Shown here: positions 9,083 to 17,805 of the stretch, one piece after another
How the letters are laid out: each line of letters begins with the position of its first letter
Position numbering within the stretch: position 1 is the stretch's first letter
Source of the DNA: Paulinella micropora
Lineage: Eukaryota; Cercozoa; Imbricatea; Euglyphida; Paulinellidae
Length of the DNA stretch: 27,500 nucleotides
Assembly (NCBI GenBank): GCA_019918135.1
Contig: WBZZ01000847.1
Location: 70,001 to 97,500, forward strand
Direction: 5' to 3'
Translations under genes and position numbers: made by a program
Notes under the pieces: model-generated
The model's input: only the letters and a program-made list of their open reading frames with translations
Database searches by the model: none
Told to the model about the DNA's origin: nothing

Positions 9083-9866
9083 CTACCCCCTGGATTAAAG
9101 TAAATAATTAAATTAACTGTAGGCCCCAATACATCTATTCTGTGAAAATTATAAAAACATAGACTTAAAACATAATAATATTACTCACTCTTACCCCACT
9201 TAGTTCTGCGTCGATAATGCAAGTTATAAGTAATCAATACATCTACAATTAATAACTATTGCATATTACAATAATGGCCCTTATTTCAGGTTGAAAAACT
9301 GAAATAACAATTGCAGTTTGACAACCTCAAATAATAGTTAAGTCTCAAAACTGAAAAATTGCCAATCCTGTTCTAGTCCGCCCGCCTTCGCTTCATTGCC
9401 GCAATGGCATCTCGTAATTGCCTCTATTTCAGGCTGAAAAAGTGAAATGACAGTCACGGTTTGACAACCTGAAATAATAATTCGATACGATTAAAACAAT
9501 AGCAGTAGGTCCTTACAGTATGACCACATCAGTACGTAAACTGAATTACATTATTGACTCCATGAGTCCAATATAATTAGTTAATCTTGCCATTCCGCCA
9601 ATACAAAACTACTTCCGCCGAATCCGCTCTGTCGGCTGATGCCCTTCTTCCGCTCTTGCCACGATCAACGACCGATGGTGGCACGCGCTTCGTTCTCGCG
9701 CTCGACTTCTACTTCAACGGGGACAACGCCAAAAGATGCCGCTCAACTACCTGCGCAAAACACTGCCTGCACACTTCAAAGAGAGAAGACTCACAAAACA
9801 ACAACATTAGTTGACTTTGCGTAAATTTGCGTATTTTGCGTGAGTTTGCAGACTTGAGATGTAAAA
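9083..9866. other. Non-coding region downstream of the copia element
   Basis: AT-rich up to about 9580, then more balanced. It holds the paired palindromic repeats at 9280-9345 and 9422-9482 and a short tandem of TTTGCGTAAA-like units at about 9815-9852. The small reading frames at 9587-9824 overlap each other and have no recognisable motif. This is where a 3' LTR of the minus-strand copia element should lie, but I find no sequence repeated upstream of its gag (14132-14300). Confidence 0.5.
9280..9482. repeat. Pair of palindromic direct repeats
   Basis: Two related units at about 9280-9345 and 9422-9482 each read TATTTCAGG(T/C)TGAAAAA, TGAAAT(A/G)ACA, then GTTTGACAACCT(C/G)AAATAATA. Within each unit TATTTCAGGTTG pairs with CAACCTGAAATA, so each can form a hairpin. 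Confidence 0.75.
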
Positions 9867-10310
9867 TTATGGATCAAGTGTTACCATAAATTTACTAACG
9901 AGATATTCGAATTGGTCCTTAGGAACATGTTTGGTTAATACGTCTGCTATTTGTTTCTTAGTTCCTACCTTTACAAACTTAATCTCATTGTCTCTCTGTG
10001 CATGATGAATGAAGTGCAGTTCTAAGGCTAAGTGTTTAGTACGTGGTCCTGACATTCCCCTCTCTGCTGCTAAGATAGTCTGTGCATTATCTTCGTAAAG
10101 CTCTATCGGCCCTTTCTTTGTTATACCTAACTCTTCTGTGATGTGTCTGATAGCCAATCCTTCTCGTATGCACTCTGCTGCTGCGAAAATTTCCGCGTCA
10201 TTAGAACTTAGTGCAATTCTAGCCTGTCGTTTCGATAACCAAGCTACCGGGTCTCCAACTCAAGCACTACATAACCTGTACGTGACTTTCCGGTTTTCTT
10301 ACAGACCTTA
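9867..10310 (-). pseudogene. copia RNase H
   Basis: KKTGKSRTGYVVLE, then after a one-base shift near 10255 PVAWLSKRQARIALSSNDAE, AAAECIREGLAIRHITEELG, LYEDNAQTILAAERGM, RTKHLALELHFIHHAQ and VKVGTKKQIADVLTKHVPKD. These are the conserved blocks of the Ty1/copia RNase H: S-GY, W.SK.Q..VALSS.EAE, ..DN...I, R.KHI....H.IR and ADI.TK. In copia the enzyme degrades RNA in RNA:DNA hybrids. The DAD that opens the domain and the whole RT in front are absent: sequence before KTGKSR belongs to the linker after integrase. Confidence 0.85.
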
Positions 10311-10427
10311 TGGTACGACGGCTGGTCAAGTTCTCGCCGGGGCTCTCCAGGCGGCTTCTCCGTCACGTGACGCTCGACTATCGCCCCCAACCGCAGGTGT
10401 TTGTCAATGTCAGCAAAGCGCGACTCA

Positions 10428-11735
10428 TTAAACTTTCCAGAGGCGGTTGCCTCGCAATACGGAACCGGTACTGTGACCATAAATGCCCCGGTCACTTTCG
10501 TCACTTTTTTCCCGTACAACGGTTGCAGTCTGAAACGAGTGTTTGGGCGACTTCGCCATTTCGCTCTTCGGGTATAATGTCGGCCACCCATGAGTCGTTG
10601 GGTCCCTGACCATAATGTCAGCTGTCGTCTTGAGTCGGTTCTCGTAATAGCTCCACACCACGTATGCTGATTGCTCCACGTTCACTCCCATGAAAACCCC
10701 TGGCTCCCCTGTCTCTTCTCCCTTCTTGCCTTCTTTGTAGAACACACACATACATCCGAAGGGGTGCAATATTGAGTAGTGGGGGGGCGGTCGTTTGTAG
10801 AACGCCTCGTGTCTTGACACCGTAGTCCCCGCCCTGCCCTGCAAGTTCAATAGAAACACAGCGTAGTCATACGCCAGCGGTAGAAAGTAGACCGGAACCG
10901 ACCTCGCAACCAGTAGTGTGGCTGCCAGACCCAAAACCACCTTGATCGCTGCTTCCGCATATGCATCTTTGTTGGGGTCATTCCTCACCGGCAGTTGCCT
11001 CTCCACACTAGTCGCCTGCAGATACTCCTTGATGCTTGTGGCGATCCATTCCTTGTCTGTTCTGAACTTTTTCATCTTGCTTCCTGTCTGCGTTGCAGAC
11101 CATGCCTGTAGCTGTCGTAGTTGCTTCAAAATCCCTTCTTGCTCCCTTGTTTTGCTCCAATTGTTGCGTATCAATCCCGTCACATTATCGACGAACACAT
11201 TACAGTAAGGCGTCTCACCGTACATAGGGAACTGTATCTCCCCAGTGCCATCGCCGCTCCAGTCTTCCCCAGCCTTATCGCACACGGTGAGCGACGCCCC
11301 CACATAGTTAGAGTGCTTCTTTATCTTTGTTGTTTGGCACGACCTGCAAGGATGATTTGCCCACGTCGCTTTCCCTTTCAGCTCGATGTCGTTCATTCTT
11401 GCAAACTGCCTGCCCATCGTCTCTCCAAAGTGAAAGATGTCTTGCAGACTCTGTATGTCCACGTTTGTCGTAGGTTTCATAGATGCCGTCCAGAATGCTG
11501 ATTGGAACGCAGGAAAAGGTGCCTCTCCCCCATCCTTGCCCGTCTTTTCTTGCAAAGTCCTAAATCTGTATTGACAGGTCTCCGGATCAAAGTCTCCTAC
11601 CAATAACTTCTCTCCGGGACGCACGTTAATTTTCTTCTTTGTAACAAAGAAACCGCCGTCTTGTAGCACAATCCCATATCCTCTCTTTTGTAGTTGCCCG
11701 GCAGAGAAGAGCACCCGATCTAGCGCTCCAGGCAG
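10428..11735 (-). pseudogene. copia integrase
   Basis: About 430 residues. LFSAGQLQKRGYGIVL is the pre-integrase segment. HFGETMGRQFARMND and HPCRSCQTTKIKKHS correspond to the zinc-binding N-domain, with the CxxC intact and the His pair altered. For the catalytic core, D about 146 (VCDKAGE), D about 220 (KKFRTDKEW) and E about 254 (AYAEAAIKV) give a D...D-x33-E arrangement, close to the D,D35E of the family. FVDNVTGLIRN and LQGRAGTTVSRHEAFYKRPP then HPFGCMCVFY and GVFMGVNVEQSAYVVW are typical copia landmarks after and within the core. The domain would insert the cDNA into the host genome. It is the longest open segment of the element; frame is lost near 10540 in the linker towards RT. Confidence 0.85.
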
Positions 11736-12199
11736 TATGTTTCTCCCATAGTCACATTTTGAGGTTCCCCTTCGCCTGTCACCCCCACGAACCCCATCTT
11801 TTCCATTGCCGTCGCTTTTGTAGGTCCGTCGATCCCCTGGAGATCAAGCCCACCATCTTCCTTGTCCCGCAGCATCGTCACATCAGGTACCAAGTGTTTT
11901 GTTGAGCCACTATCAAGATAGATTGACATCCTGTCGATTCTTTCTCCCCCATCCACTGCCATCATACCTGCAGGCTCGTCTCCTATCGGCGTGTTCGGTG
12001 GCTTCCTTTCTTCTGTGGCATCCGTCATTGCCAGCTCAGCTTCAGCGTTACTAGTAGGAGTCTCCGTCCCAATCCCTCCAACCGCAATAGTTGTTTGCAA
12101 CTTGTTCCATGCCCCGACCACCCTCTCCGTCGACGCAGGCACCGCTTCCCTTTGCCCTTGGAGCTGTCGTACAACCTCTCTCGGACCCATCTGGTCCTC
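11720..12199 (-). pseudogene. copia aspartic protease
   Basis: Contains IYLDSGSTKHLVPD, the catalytic D-S-G motif of Ty1/copia proteases with the typical following (A/S)-(T/S)-x-H. Upstream is a Thr/Pro/Glu-rich linker (ETPTSNAEAEL, ERKPPNTPIGDE); downstream GLDLQGIDGPTKATAMEKMG and FVGVTGEGEPQ fit the second half of the domain. The enzyme matures the polyprotein by acting as a dimer. A frameshift near 11735 separates it from the integrase part (YCLER-stop versus LPGALDRVLFSAGQLQKRG). Confidence 0.8.
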
Positions 12200-12451
12200 T
12201 CACTATCGACCAGACAAAGCAGTTGTTCCGACCACCGACTTCTTCTCTTCATCCCCGATTGCGTACGGCGGAGGAAACTGCCTCGCCCTTTCTCGAAGCA
12301 ACATTCGTTCATTGTCGTTTCCTGCCTTCTCCAACGCCCCCATGAGCGCCTCCCAGCTCACGTCAATCCACTCCATTACTTCTTCGGTTGGTCGCATCCT
12401 TAGCTCCCGGTTGTACCTTGGCATCATCCCGGTCTTGCACATATCCGGTGC
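12200..12451 (-). pseudogene. Polyprotein spacer between MYND and protease
   Basis: Same frame as the segments on both sides: MCKTGMMPRYNREL, then EEVMEWIDVSWEALMGALEK, then ERMLLRERARQFPPPYAIGD. No domain recognised. It ends in two adjacent stops, TAG TGA (12200-12205). Because both stops precede the protease in the same frame, they might mark a former gag end, but decay is an equally simple reading. Confidence 0.5.
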
Positions 12452-12814
12452 TTAATGAAAGAAGCGAAGCATCCTCCGGTATGCCATGTCTGCTCTCATC
12501 ACCGCTATCGTCGATGCATGCCCGCCGTACCCACGTCCCGGAGCCAACGCCTCGTTGTCCAACACCACCTTCCACGTCATCTTGACTTCCTCCGTCTGAG
12601 TGAGCTTGCAGAAGACCTTGTGGGTTTTCCAGTCTTGTCCCTGACACCATCTCCCGCAGTAGTAGACCATTTTGCACTTTTTCGCCGTCATTGCACAGAA
12701 CTCGCACTTTCCCGGCACTCGTTTCAAAATCGCTTCCGGAGTGTCCAGGCCCACTTCGCTCTCGAGTCCTTTCACATACATTTCCGGCACCACTCTGAAG
12801 TTGTAGTACCACTT
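12452..12814 (-). pseudogene. MYND-type zinc finger segment of the copia polyprotein
   Basis: In frame with the preceding gag segment across a single TAG. It contains CEFCAMTAKKC, KMVYYCGRWCQGQDW, KTHKVFC, matching the MYND pattern C-x2-C ... C-x5-C-x3-C-Q-x2-D-W-x2-H-x3-C. Seven of the eight usual zinc ligands are visible; the third cysteine appears to be missing, with Ala at the expected place. MYND fingers normally bind proline-rich peptides and occur in cellular regulators and SMYD methyltransferases, not in Ty1/copia gags, so this looks like a captured or alternative zinc module. It is followed by GGHASTIAVMRADMAYRRML and an in-frame TAA at 12452. The MYND call is strong; that it is part of the element rests on the shared frame and strand. 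Confidence 0.8.
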
Positions 12815-13345
12815 CTAGTAACGCAGCTCACTGAGGTATGCGTTGTTGAAGCACGTCCAAAAATCCGCCACGTTGACCTTTCCGTTGCACAAGTTGCCAG
12901 GCACTTCTTTCTCCACCTCACCAATGTAGACGATCGGATTGGTCGTTGCCATGAACGCAAACGCTCTCCTCTTATCCGTGACTTTGACCAGGCCTCCCCC
13001 GTCCGCTGCCGGTGCCCAGTAAGCATCCAGTGTTCTCGGTACCTCCATGTTGTTCGATGTCACAGCAAGACACGATACGCCCGGCGCCCCTCCGTTGGCT
13101 TTCTTCTTGCCAGCTTTCTCGCCCGGCTTCCCATTGTTATGGGCCACATTTCCACTTCCGCTCTGCTTTTGGCTCGCGTTCTGTTTCTGGTTCCCTTCCG
13201 CAGGCATCTTCTTCCTGTAACGATCCTTGAGCGTCGGGCATCTTCTCCCCTGGTGATCATGTCCCGGGATCCTGCACTTAATAGTGTATGTAAAATACTT
13301 GTTCCCCTTGCCGGTGCATCCCTTGTTCGCTGTTGCTGTGCAGCC
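12815..13345 (-). pseudogene. copia gag, nucleocapsid-like part with degenerate knuckle
   Basis: After the frameshift near 13335 the frame reads NKYFTYTIKCRIPGHDHQGR then RCP. This is the tail of a CCHC knuckle (C, then P-G-H, then R-C-P), but the first cysteine of the usual C-x2-C is replaced by Thr. A Lys/Gln/Asn-rich basic stretch follows, as in nucleocapsids, then LDAYWAPAADGGGLVKVTDK and VADFWTCFNNAYLSELRY, not recognised. The segment ends at an in-frame TAG (12815-12817), after which the same frame continues into the MYND segment. Confidence 0.6.
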
Positions 13346-14131
13346 ACAATTGCCGTGCCCATCGCTCTTTCTTCCTTGGTAATTGTTTCGTTCGCAATCA
13401 CTCTTCTCTCGAAGAGCAGCTTGAAGTCTTCCCATGTAGAAGGTGTAGCCACTTGGGCATCGAAGAATGATTTCCATAGATGACGATGCTCACACTTCCC
13501 AAGTGCAGTTTTAATGAACTGCATTCTCAACGTTGCACTGATCGGCTCCTCGTGAGCCTCCAAGAGCTGACAATGCGACTCAAAGTCGCTCAGTTGCGCC
13601 CGCAGGTCTTCGTTACAATTAAACTTTCATCCGCATACCAAGTTGTTCCTCTGCTGCTTTTGATGAGCATCGTTCCCTTGGTATCGTTGACGGAGCCTCC
13701 TTAATAATTCTTCCGGTCGGAGTTGTTCCCGTACTAGGTGCCTTACGATTCGTTCCGACGCAGAGCCGTACTCCAAGCCCTTATACATCCACATGAATAC
13801 TTGAGCCCTTCTGGCCATAATCTTTCTCCGTTGAACCGGAGTCAGATCATGCTTCTGGTCCTGCTGCTTGTTGCCCGCGTCCCCACGTCGCTGCCTCGCA
13901 GCACCCTCCTTAGCCTCCTTGGCCTCCACCCTGAGTTCTGCTTCAACCTCGACGCGCCACTGTAGTACCTCGACCAGCGGCTTGACGTACTCCCAGCACT
14001 CGATCGATGCGAGGTCCGCCCGAACTTGAGCATACCAATCGTCCCAGCTCCTTCCCGATACCATCCTTAAACGTAGGCGCCTTTCCTTGCAGAACAGCGG
14101 TCGCAGCATCTTTCAGCGCAGAAGAGGTCAT
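13335..14131 (-). pseudogene. copia gag, N-terminal and capsid-like part
   Basis: Starts at an ATG (MTSSALKDAATAVLQG); the frame shifts after FKDGI and continues SWDDWYAQVRADLASIECWE, the W-x2-W...W pattern seen at the front of copia gags (UBN2/DUF4219-like). It runs on through KAKRARAQVF-like basic, Arg-rich helical segments (RRKIMARRAQVFMWMYKGL, RPEELLRRLRQRYQG) to an in-frame TGA at 13627-13629. Beyond it LRAQLSDFESHCQLLEAHEE and TWEDFKLLFERRVIANETIT complete the capsid-like region. The product would form particles around element RNA. This assignment rests on order and motif pattern, with low sequence identity to any family I can recall. Confidence 0.65.
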
Positions 14132-14524
14132 AACCCTTTATATTAATACTTGACAGGAACGGTGATCGAACCGGAGCACTTAGTGACTTGCTAAATTAGG
14201 CAAATCTGAATTACTTTACTGAAACACAGATTGAGGTACAAAAATTGGCGCGCTCTAGAAACGCGTGTCCTGACCTGACTACTACAGTTGCCATAATCAG
14301 GCTTACCGAAATTATTCAAGTCCAGTTACAAGTGTCAATCCTAACACTAAAAATAAGAGTCATCAATTGTGCAGTTATACGGCCTATCGAATTACAATTA
14401 CCAATTCTATTTCTACAAAAGAAGTTGGTACAAAGGCTCCCTTTCGCTATGCGAAACTTCTGTTGGGCTCTTGAGGTTGATAAACGTAGGCCTATCTGGG
14501 GACTGTGTCTCGCTAGCACCACTA
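14132..14524. other. Junction region between two retroelements
   Basis: AT-rich DNA upstream (minus strand) of the copia gag and downstream of the other element's last open segment. It might include 5' leader of the copia element, but no LTR ends, primer-binding site or TATA-like box could be assigned with confidence. Confidence 0.45.
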
Positions 14525-15240
14525 TCATCTACCCACACTATACTTGCTGTCAGTTTTGTGGTCAGTGCTACCGTCCATCAACATAATGGAACACTCAGTG
14601 TGTTGATTATGATTATCCTGTGGCTGTTCTTGAGTGCTTGTGTCTGTGTCCTGTGGGCTCTGAGACTCATCCCCCTCTGGCGGTGTTACGCCACCTAACA
14701 CTGCCTCGAGCTCTTCTATCTCTCTCACCATATATGGGAAGGATGAGACAATACCCCGTGCGAGTGAGTTGTCGTGTTTTGTAGCAAGAGTTATGACGCA
14801 GTCATGCATAGAATAATACATTTGTCTATAAAATTCGTCATACTCTCCCTCCTGGTTCGCGATCAAACCATCTTTCACCGCTCTGTTCTTGAACCCTTGA
14901 TTGAGAGCATTTACTAACCTTTGTATCTCTTCAATGGGGGTAGTCCCCCACCACTCAACACCCGTTTACCCTCCTTAACCCAAACGCTGCCACTTTCAGC
15001 GTTACTGGGCTTGTTTGGCAAGTGATCTGTGGTCTCTCCTGGCTCTCTTTCTACCGTGACCATAAAAAGCCTAAATAAAGGTGAAGGTGAAGGTGCGTGC
15101 AACACACGATACACAGATTGGTTGGACAACACAGCAGTAGATTGCATAGGCATGGTGTGAGTCAAAGGCGACAAAGACAAGAAAGGTACAGACAATCCAG
15201 TTTCCCCCGTGCCTGCTACTCCCCCTACTTCTCTCCCTAC
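14525..15240 (-). pseudogene. Unrecognised retroelement-associated reading frame
   Basis: Two overlapping minus-strand frames join by a shift near 14935. The first (15195-14914) reads SVPFLSLSPLTHTMPMQSTA and FRLFMVTVEREPGETTDHLP; the second continues EIQRLVNALNQGF, YRQMYYSMHDCVITLATKHD, VREIEELEAVLGGVTPPEGD and a Gln/Asp/Thr-rich tail to a stop at 14525. No known domain. It follows the protease-like region of the minus-strand gag element, from which it is separated only by simple repeats, and so is probably part of that element; an independent gene cannot be excluded. Confidence 0.4.
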
Positions 15241-15308
15241 TCCCCCTACTTCTACTGCCCCTACTTCTCCCCTACTCCCCCTACTCCTACTCCCCCTACT
15301 CCCTCTAT
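15213..15308. repeat. CCCCTACT-type minisatellite
   Basis: Degenerate array of CTCCCCCTACT / CCCCTACTTCT units, running directly into the GTA microsatellite. On the minus strand it reads as GTAGGGGGA repeats. Confidence 0.85.
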
Positions 15309-15312
15309 GCGT

Positions 15313-15369
<57 letters not shown>

Positions 15370-15404
15370 AGTAGTAGTTACTAAGTAGTAGTAGTATTAG
15401 TATC

Positions 15405-15436
<32 letters not shown>

Positions 15437-15475
15437 CAGTAGTAGTAGTTGTAGTAGTAGTAGTAGTGGTAGGAG
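15309..15475. repeat. (GTA)n microsatellite
   Basis: Nearly continuous GTA trinucleotides, interrupted near 15368-15405. On the minus strand one frame would encode poly-Thr in phase with the preceding retroelement frame; I do not regard that as real protein. Confidence 0.95.
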
Positions 15476-15499
15476 AGATAAGAGCAGTGGTTGTGATGC

Positions 15500-16272
15500 T
15501 GGGTTGAACAGGGGTGACACTTTCTCTCCACAATGTGACATGAGCAAACAAAGTGGCAGGTTCATAGTACATAGCATCATGAGGGGGAAGTAAACCTAAG
15601 TTCAGCTTTTTCCTATACTTGGCTAGTATCTCCTCTCTCTTCCTCTCTTGGTCAAGGTCGAGTGAGCAAAAATCATTGTCCACTAATCTAGCCGCACACT
15701 CCCCACCTTTTGCTCCCTTTCTCGCCGCCCCCAACCTCCATGAACACCGTCGCAGCACCTGTGTCAGGCACTGTTGCCTCACACTGTTTGCTACTCGTAA
15801 CGTGACAACTGTCTATACGTACCGGTTTACCGTGGAGGTTGAGAGGTGGGCCACCGACTTCACGTAAGGTGACGGGGTTGTACCCTTTCACGAGGATTTT
15901 TACGTAACCCACCCTTGTACGTCTGAGGGCCCAATTCCCTTCCAAAGGTATGATTTGGTTGAGAGGGATTGGGTCGCCAGCCATATCAAGGGAGGTCATA
16001 AACTTATTCTCGTGAAGGGGTGGAATAGTGGGGCGAGTGAGTGTGGAGGCGTTTTGTATAGATGATGCATGTCCTTTCTGTTCTCCCCCACGCACACTAC
16101 CCTCATCAATTCTCCCCTCCCTACTTCCTGCGCCAGGTTGCTTAGATGCGTGAGATAAAAGTGGTATGAGGGGGTTAGGTGAAGGGGGGGGGGGGTCGTC
16201 TTCCTTCTTTCCTCTGTCTGTCTCTTCTCTCTTTCTCTCCATCATCATAATGGCCATGTGATGTATCCCCAA
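15500..16272 (-). pseudogene. Retroelement protease-like region
   Basis: Minus-strand frame downstream of the gag. After a Pro/Glu-rich linker it reads MAGDPIPLNQIIPLEGNWAL, RRTRVGYVKILVKGYNP, VRIDSCHVTSSKQCEATVPD and TGAATVFMEVGG. The PDTGAATVFM segment resembles the D-T-G-A active-site motif of retropepsin-type proteases, placed where a protease is expected after gag, although a catalytic D-T-G this close to the C-terminal side is unusual. A frameshift near 15715 leads into ERKREEILAKYRKKLNLGLL and DAMYYEPATLFAHVTLWRE, which is cut short by the GTA microsatellite. Protease identity is moderately supported; no RT or integrase is visible. Confidence 0.45.
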
Positions 16273-16329
16273 CTCACTATCTACTTCTGATTCTTCATCA
16301 GACTCAGAAGGAAGCTGGTCAGTTGGGTG

Positions 16330-17757
16330 CTAGTCTTCTTCTTCGCTTTCAGAGTGAGAGGGTGAGTCAGAAGAGTCAGAGGATTCAGCGTTTAGGCTTA
16401 TCAGCTTCTTCTTTTTAATGAAGTCTGATGCTTTCAGCTTTCGTCTTTCTCCTCTACTACCTGCTTTCTTCTTCTTCTTCTTCTTTGCTCCTCCCTCTTC
16501 TCTCTTCTTGTGTCTGTCTGCCTTCTCACTCTGACTGTCCTCTCTCTTCTCCTTCACGTGTCCTCTCTCAGAGATCCTAGCCTTCCTCCTTATGGGGCAT
16601 CTTAAGTGGCCGTGTCCGTCCTTAGGACAGTGTTTCAGTTGACACTTCACAAGACAGAAAGCTATTTTATGATTAGGTGATAGACAGTTCCAGCAAATAC
16701 CATCCTCTCCCTCACCATAACTCCCTAGTGCAGTCTGTGACAACTTACCTTTTTTGCCCCTGCCACTGTGTTGATAGCGATAGGGTCACTCTTAGAGCTA
16801 CCGAGCCGTAAAGTTTGCGCATCCTTAGTAGCCTCAGACACGTTGCTTTGTGCTAACTGTTCTACTACTTTTAGAAATTCGGGCAGCTTAGGTCTTTGAG
16901 TAGGCAATAGGGAACACCAAGTGTTACGATAGTAGGCCTGAAAAGGAGGTAGGTGCTTTAGCTTCGTCATGATCATGCCTGTCTTCATCATCTCTGGTAT
17001 AATCATTCCCATAGTCTTCTCTTGCGTCTTGACAGTAGTAAGATAGTCAGCTAGCCAACTATTAACCTCACTAACCTTCTTGGGGTAGGAATGATATAGT
17101 TTCTCCTGATCCTCTTCAAACCTTATGAGGTCAAGGCCCCCATAATGTTTTTTGAGGGCAAGAAAACATGCTACTCCATCAGTGTCTCCCTGCCTGATGA
17201 TAATCATCACCTACCTATCATGAGCACATGCCTGAAGTAAGAAAGCATAGAGTAGCCTATTCAGTCTAGCTTCCTTCTCTTTCTGTTGTTGCTCATAAAA
17301 CTTAGCACTGAATTGTAGTGCAAATAACGGTGAGGGCCTACTCTTCCCCGTTAACACTGGTACCTGGTTTTTAGGTCTGTAGGTATGATGGTGGGGGCAG
17401 AGGCAGTTTGAGCACCTATTGCTTCTTGACTCTCTTCTTTCTTTCCCTTATTCTTTCCCTTACCTTTACCTTCTACTTTCACTACTTCTCCTCTTCCTCC
17501 TCTCCGTCTTCCTCTTCTTTCTTGGGTGACATAAAAGGTGCGTTAGTAGGAGATTCAGGGCGATTGGGTGGTAGTATGGGTTTTGCTATTATTAGTAAGG
17601 GGTGAGACTCAAAGCCTGGAATCATAGATAATATTTCTGGGTGCGTGACACCTATAACTGACGTAAAAGTGTATTGAAATAGCTCCCATTCCTTTCCATG
17701 GTCAAAATTTGGAGGGTCTAGCCTCATCTTAACTAAATCAGAACCTTGATACGCCAT
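16330..17757 (-). pseudogene. LTR-retroelement gag, second copy, degraded
   Basis: Starts MAYQGSDLVKMRLDPPNF and is collinear with the plus-strand gag at 5571-6907. The first frame ends in an acidic linker at 17482. After decayed sequence (17220-17480) the frame 17210-16725 reads GDTDGVACFLALKKHYGGLD, KLYHSYPKKVSEVNSWLADY, then PKLPEFLKVVEQLAQSNVSE. Following one more shift near 16740, CWNCLSPNHKIAFC gives the C-x2-C-x4-H-x4-C knuckle. The tail is richer in lysine (KKREEGGAKKKKKKK) and ends with Ser/Asp/Glu. This copy keeps about 20 codons around 17180 lost from the plus copy. It lies directly inside an LTR and upstream of the protease-like region, so this is the better-preserved element. Confidence 0.75.
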
Positions 17758-17791
17758 ATTGACGTGACAAGGGTGGAAGGTAGGAGGGGAA

Positions 17792-17805
17792 CTCAACTAC
17801 CAAGA
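17792..17805 (-). promoter_or_regulatory. Candidate tRNA primer-binding site
   Basis: On the minus strand CTTGGTAGTTGAG immediately follows the inner LTR end, matching the position and most bases of TTGGTAGTCGAGCC in the plus-strand copy. Function as a primer site is inferred. Confidence 0.45.

Larger units (their letters stand above)
9867..14131 (-). mobile_element. Ty1/copia retrotransposon body lacking reverse transcriptase
   Basis: Minus-strand polyprotein in the order gag, MYND finger, aspartic protease, integrase, RNase H, which is the Ty1/copia order (integrase before RT/RNase H). The reverse transcriptase is missing: an integrase/RT linker is followed within about 100 residues by the start of RNase H, and the joint is near 10290-10310. 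The frame is broken by shifts near 14055, 13335, 11735, 10540 and 10255 and by in-frame stops at 13627-13629 (TGA), 12815-12817 (TAG), 12452-12454 (TAA) and 12200-12205 (TAG TGA). No flanking LTRs were identified. It is non-autonomous and inactive as written. Confidence 0.8.

Noticed and set aside
9587..9824. Short overlapping plus-strand frames
   Set aside because: Two frames over the same bases with no recognisable motif or supporting signal; more likely element flank.
12455..13483. 342-codon open frame on the plus strand
   Set aside because: It lies exactly antisense to the gag and MYND segments of the copia element, is rich in Arg, His, Leu and Ser as expected for a shadow frame, and has no motif.
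14245..14698. Two overlapping plus-strand frames
   Set aside because: No motif, and partly antisense to the minus-strand retroelement-associated frame.
15381..15480. Poly-Thr protein segment
   Set aside because: Translation of the GTA microsatellite on the minus strand.
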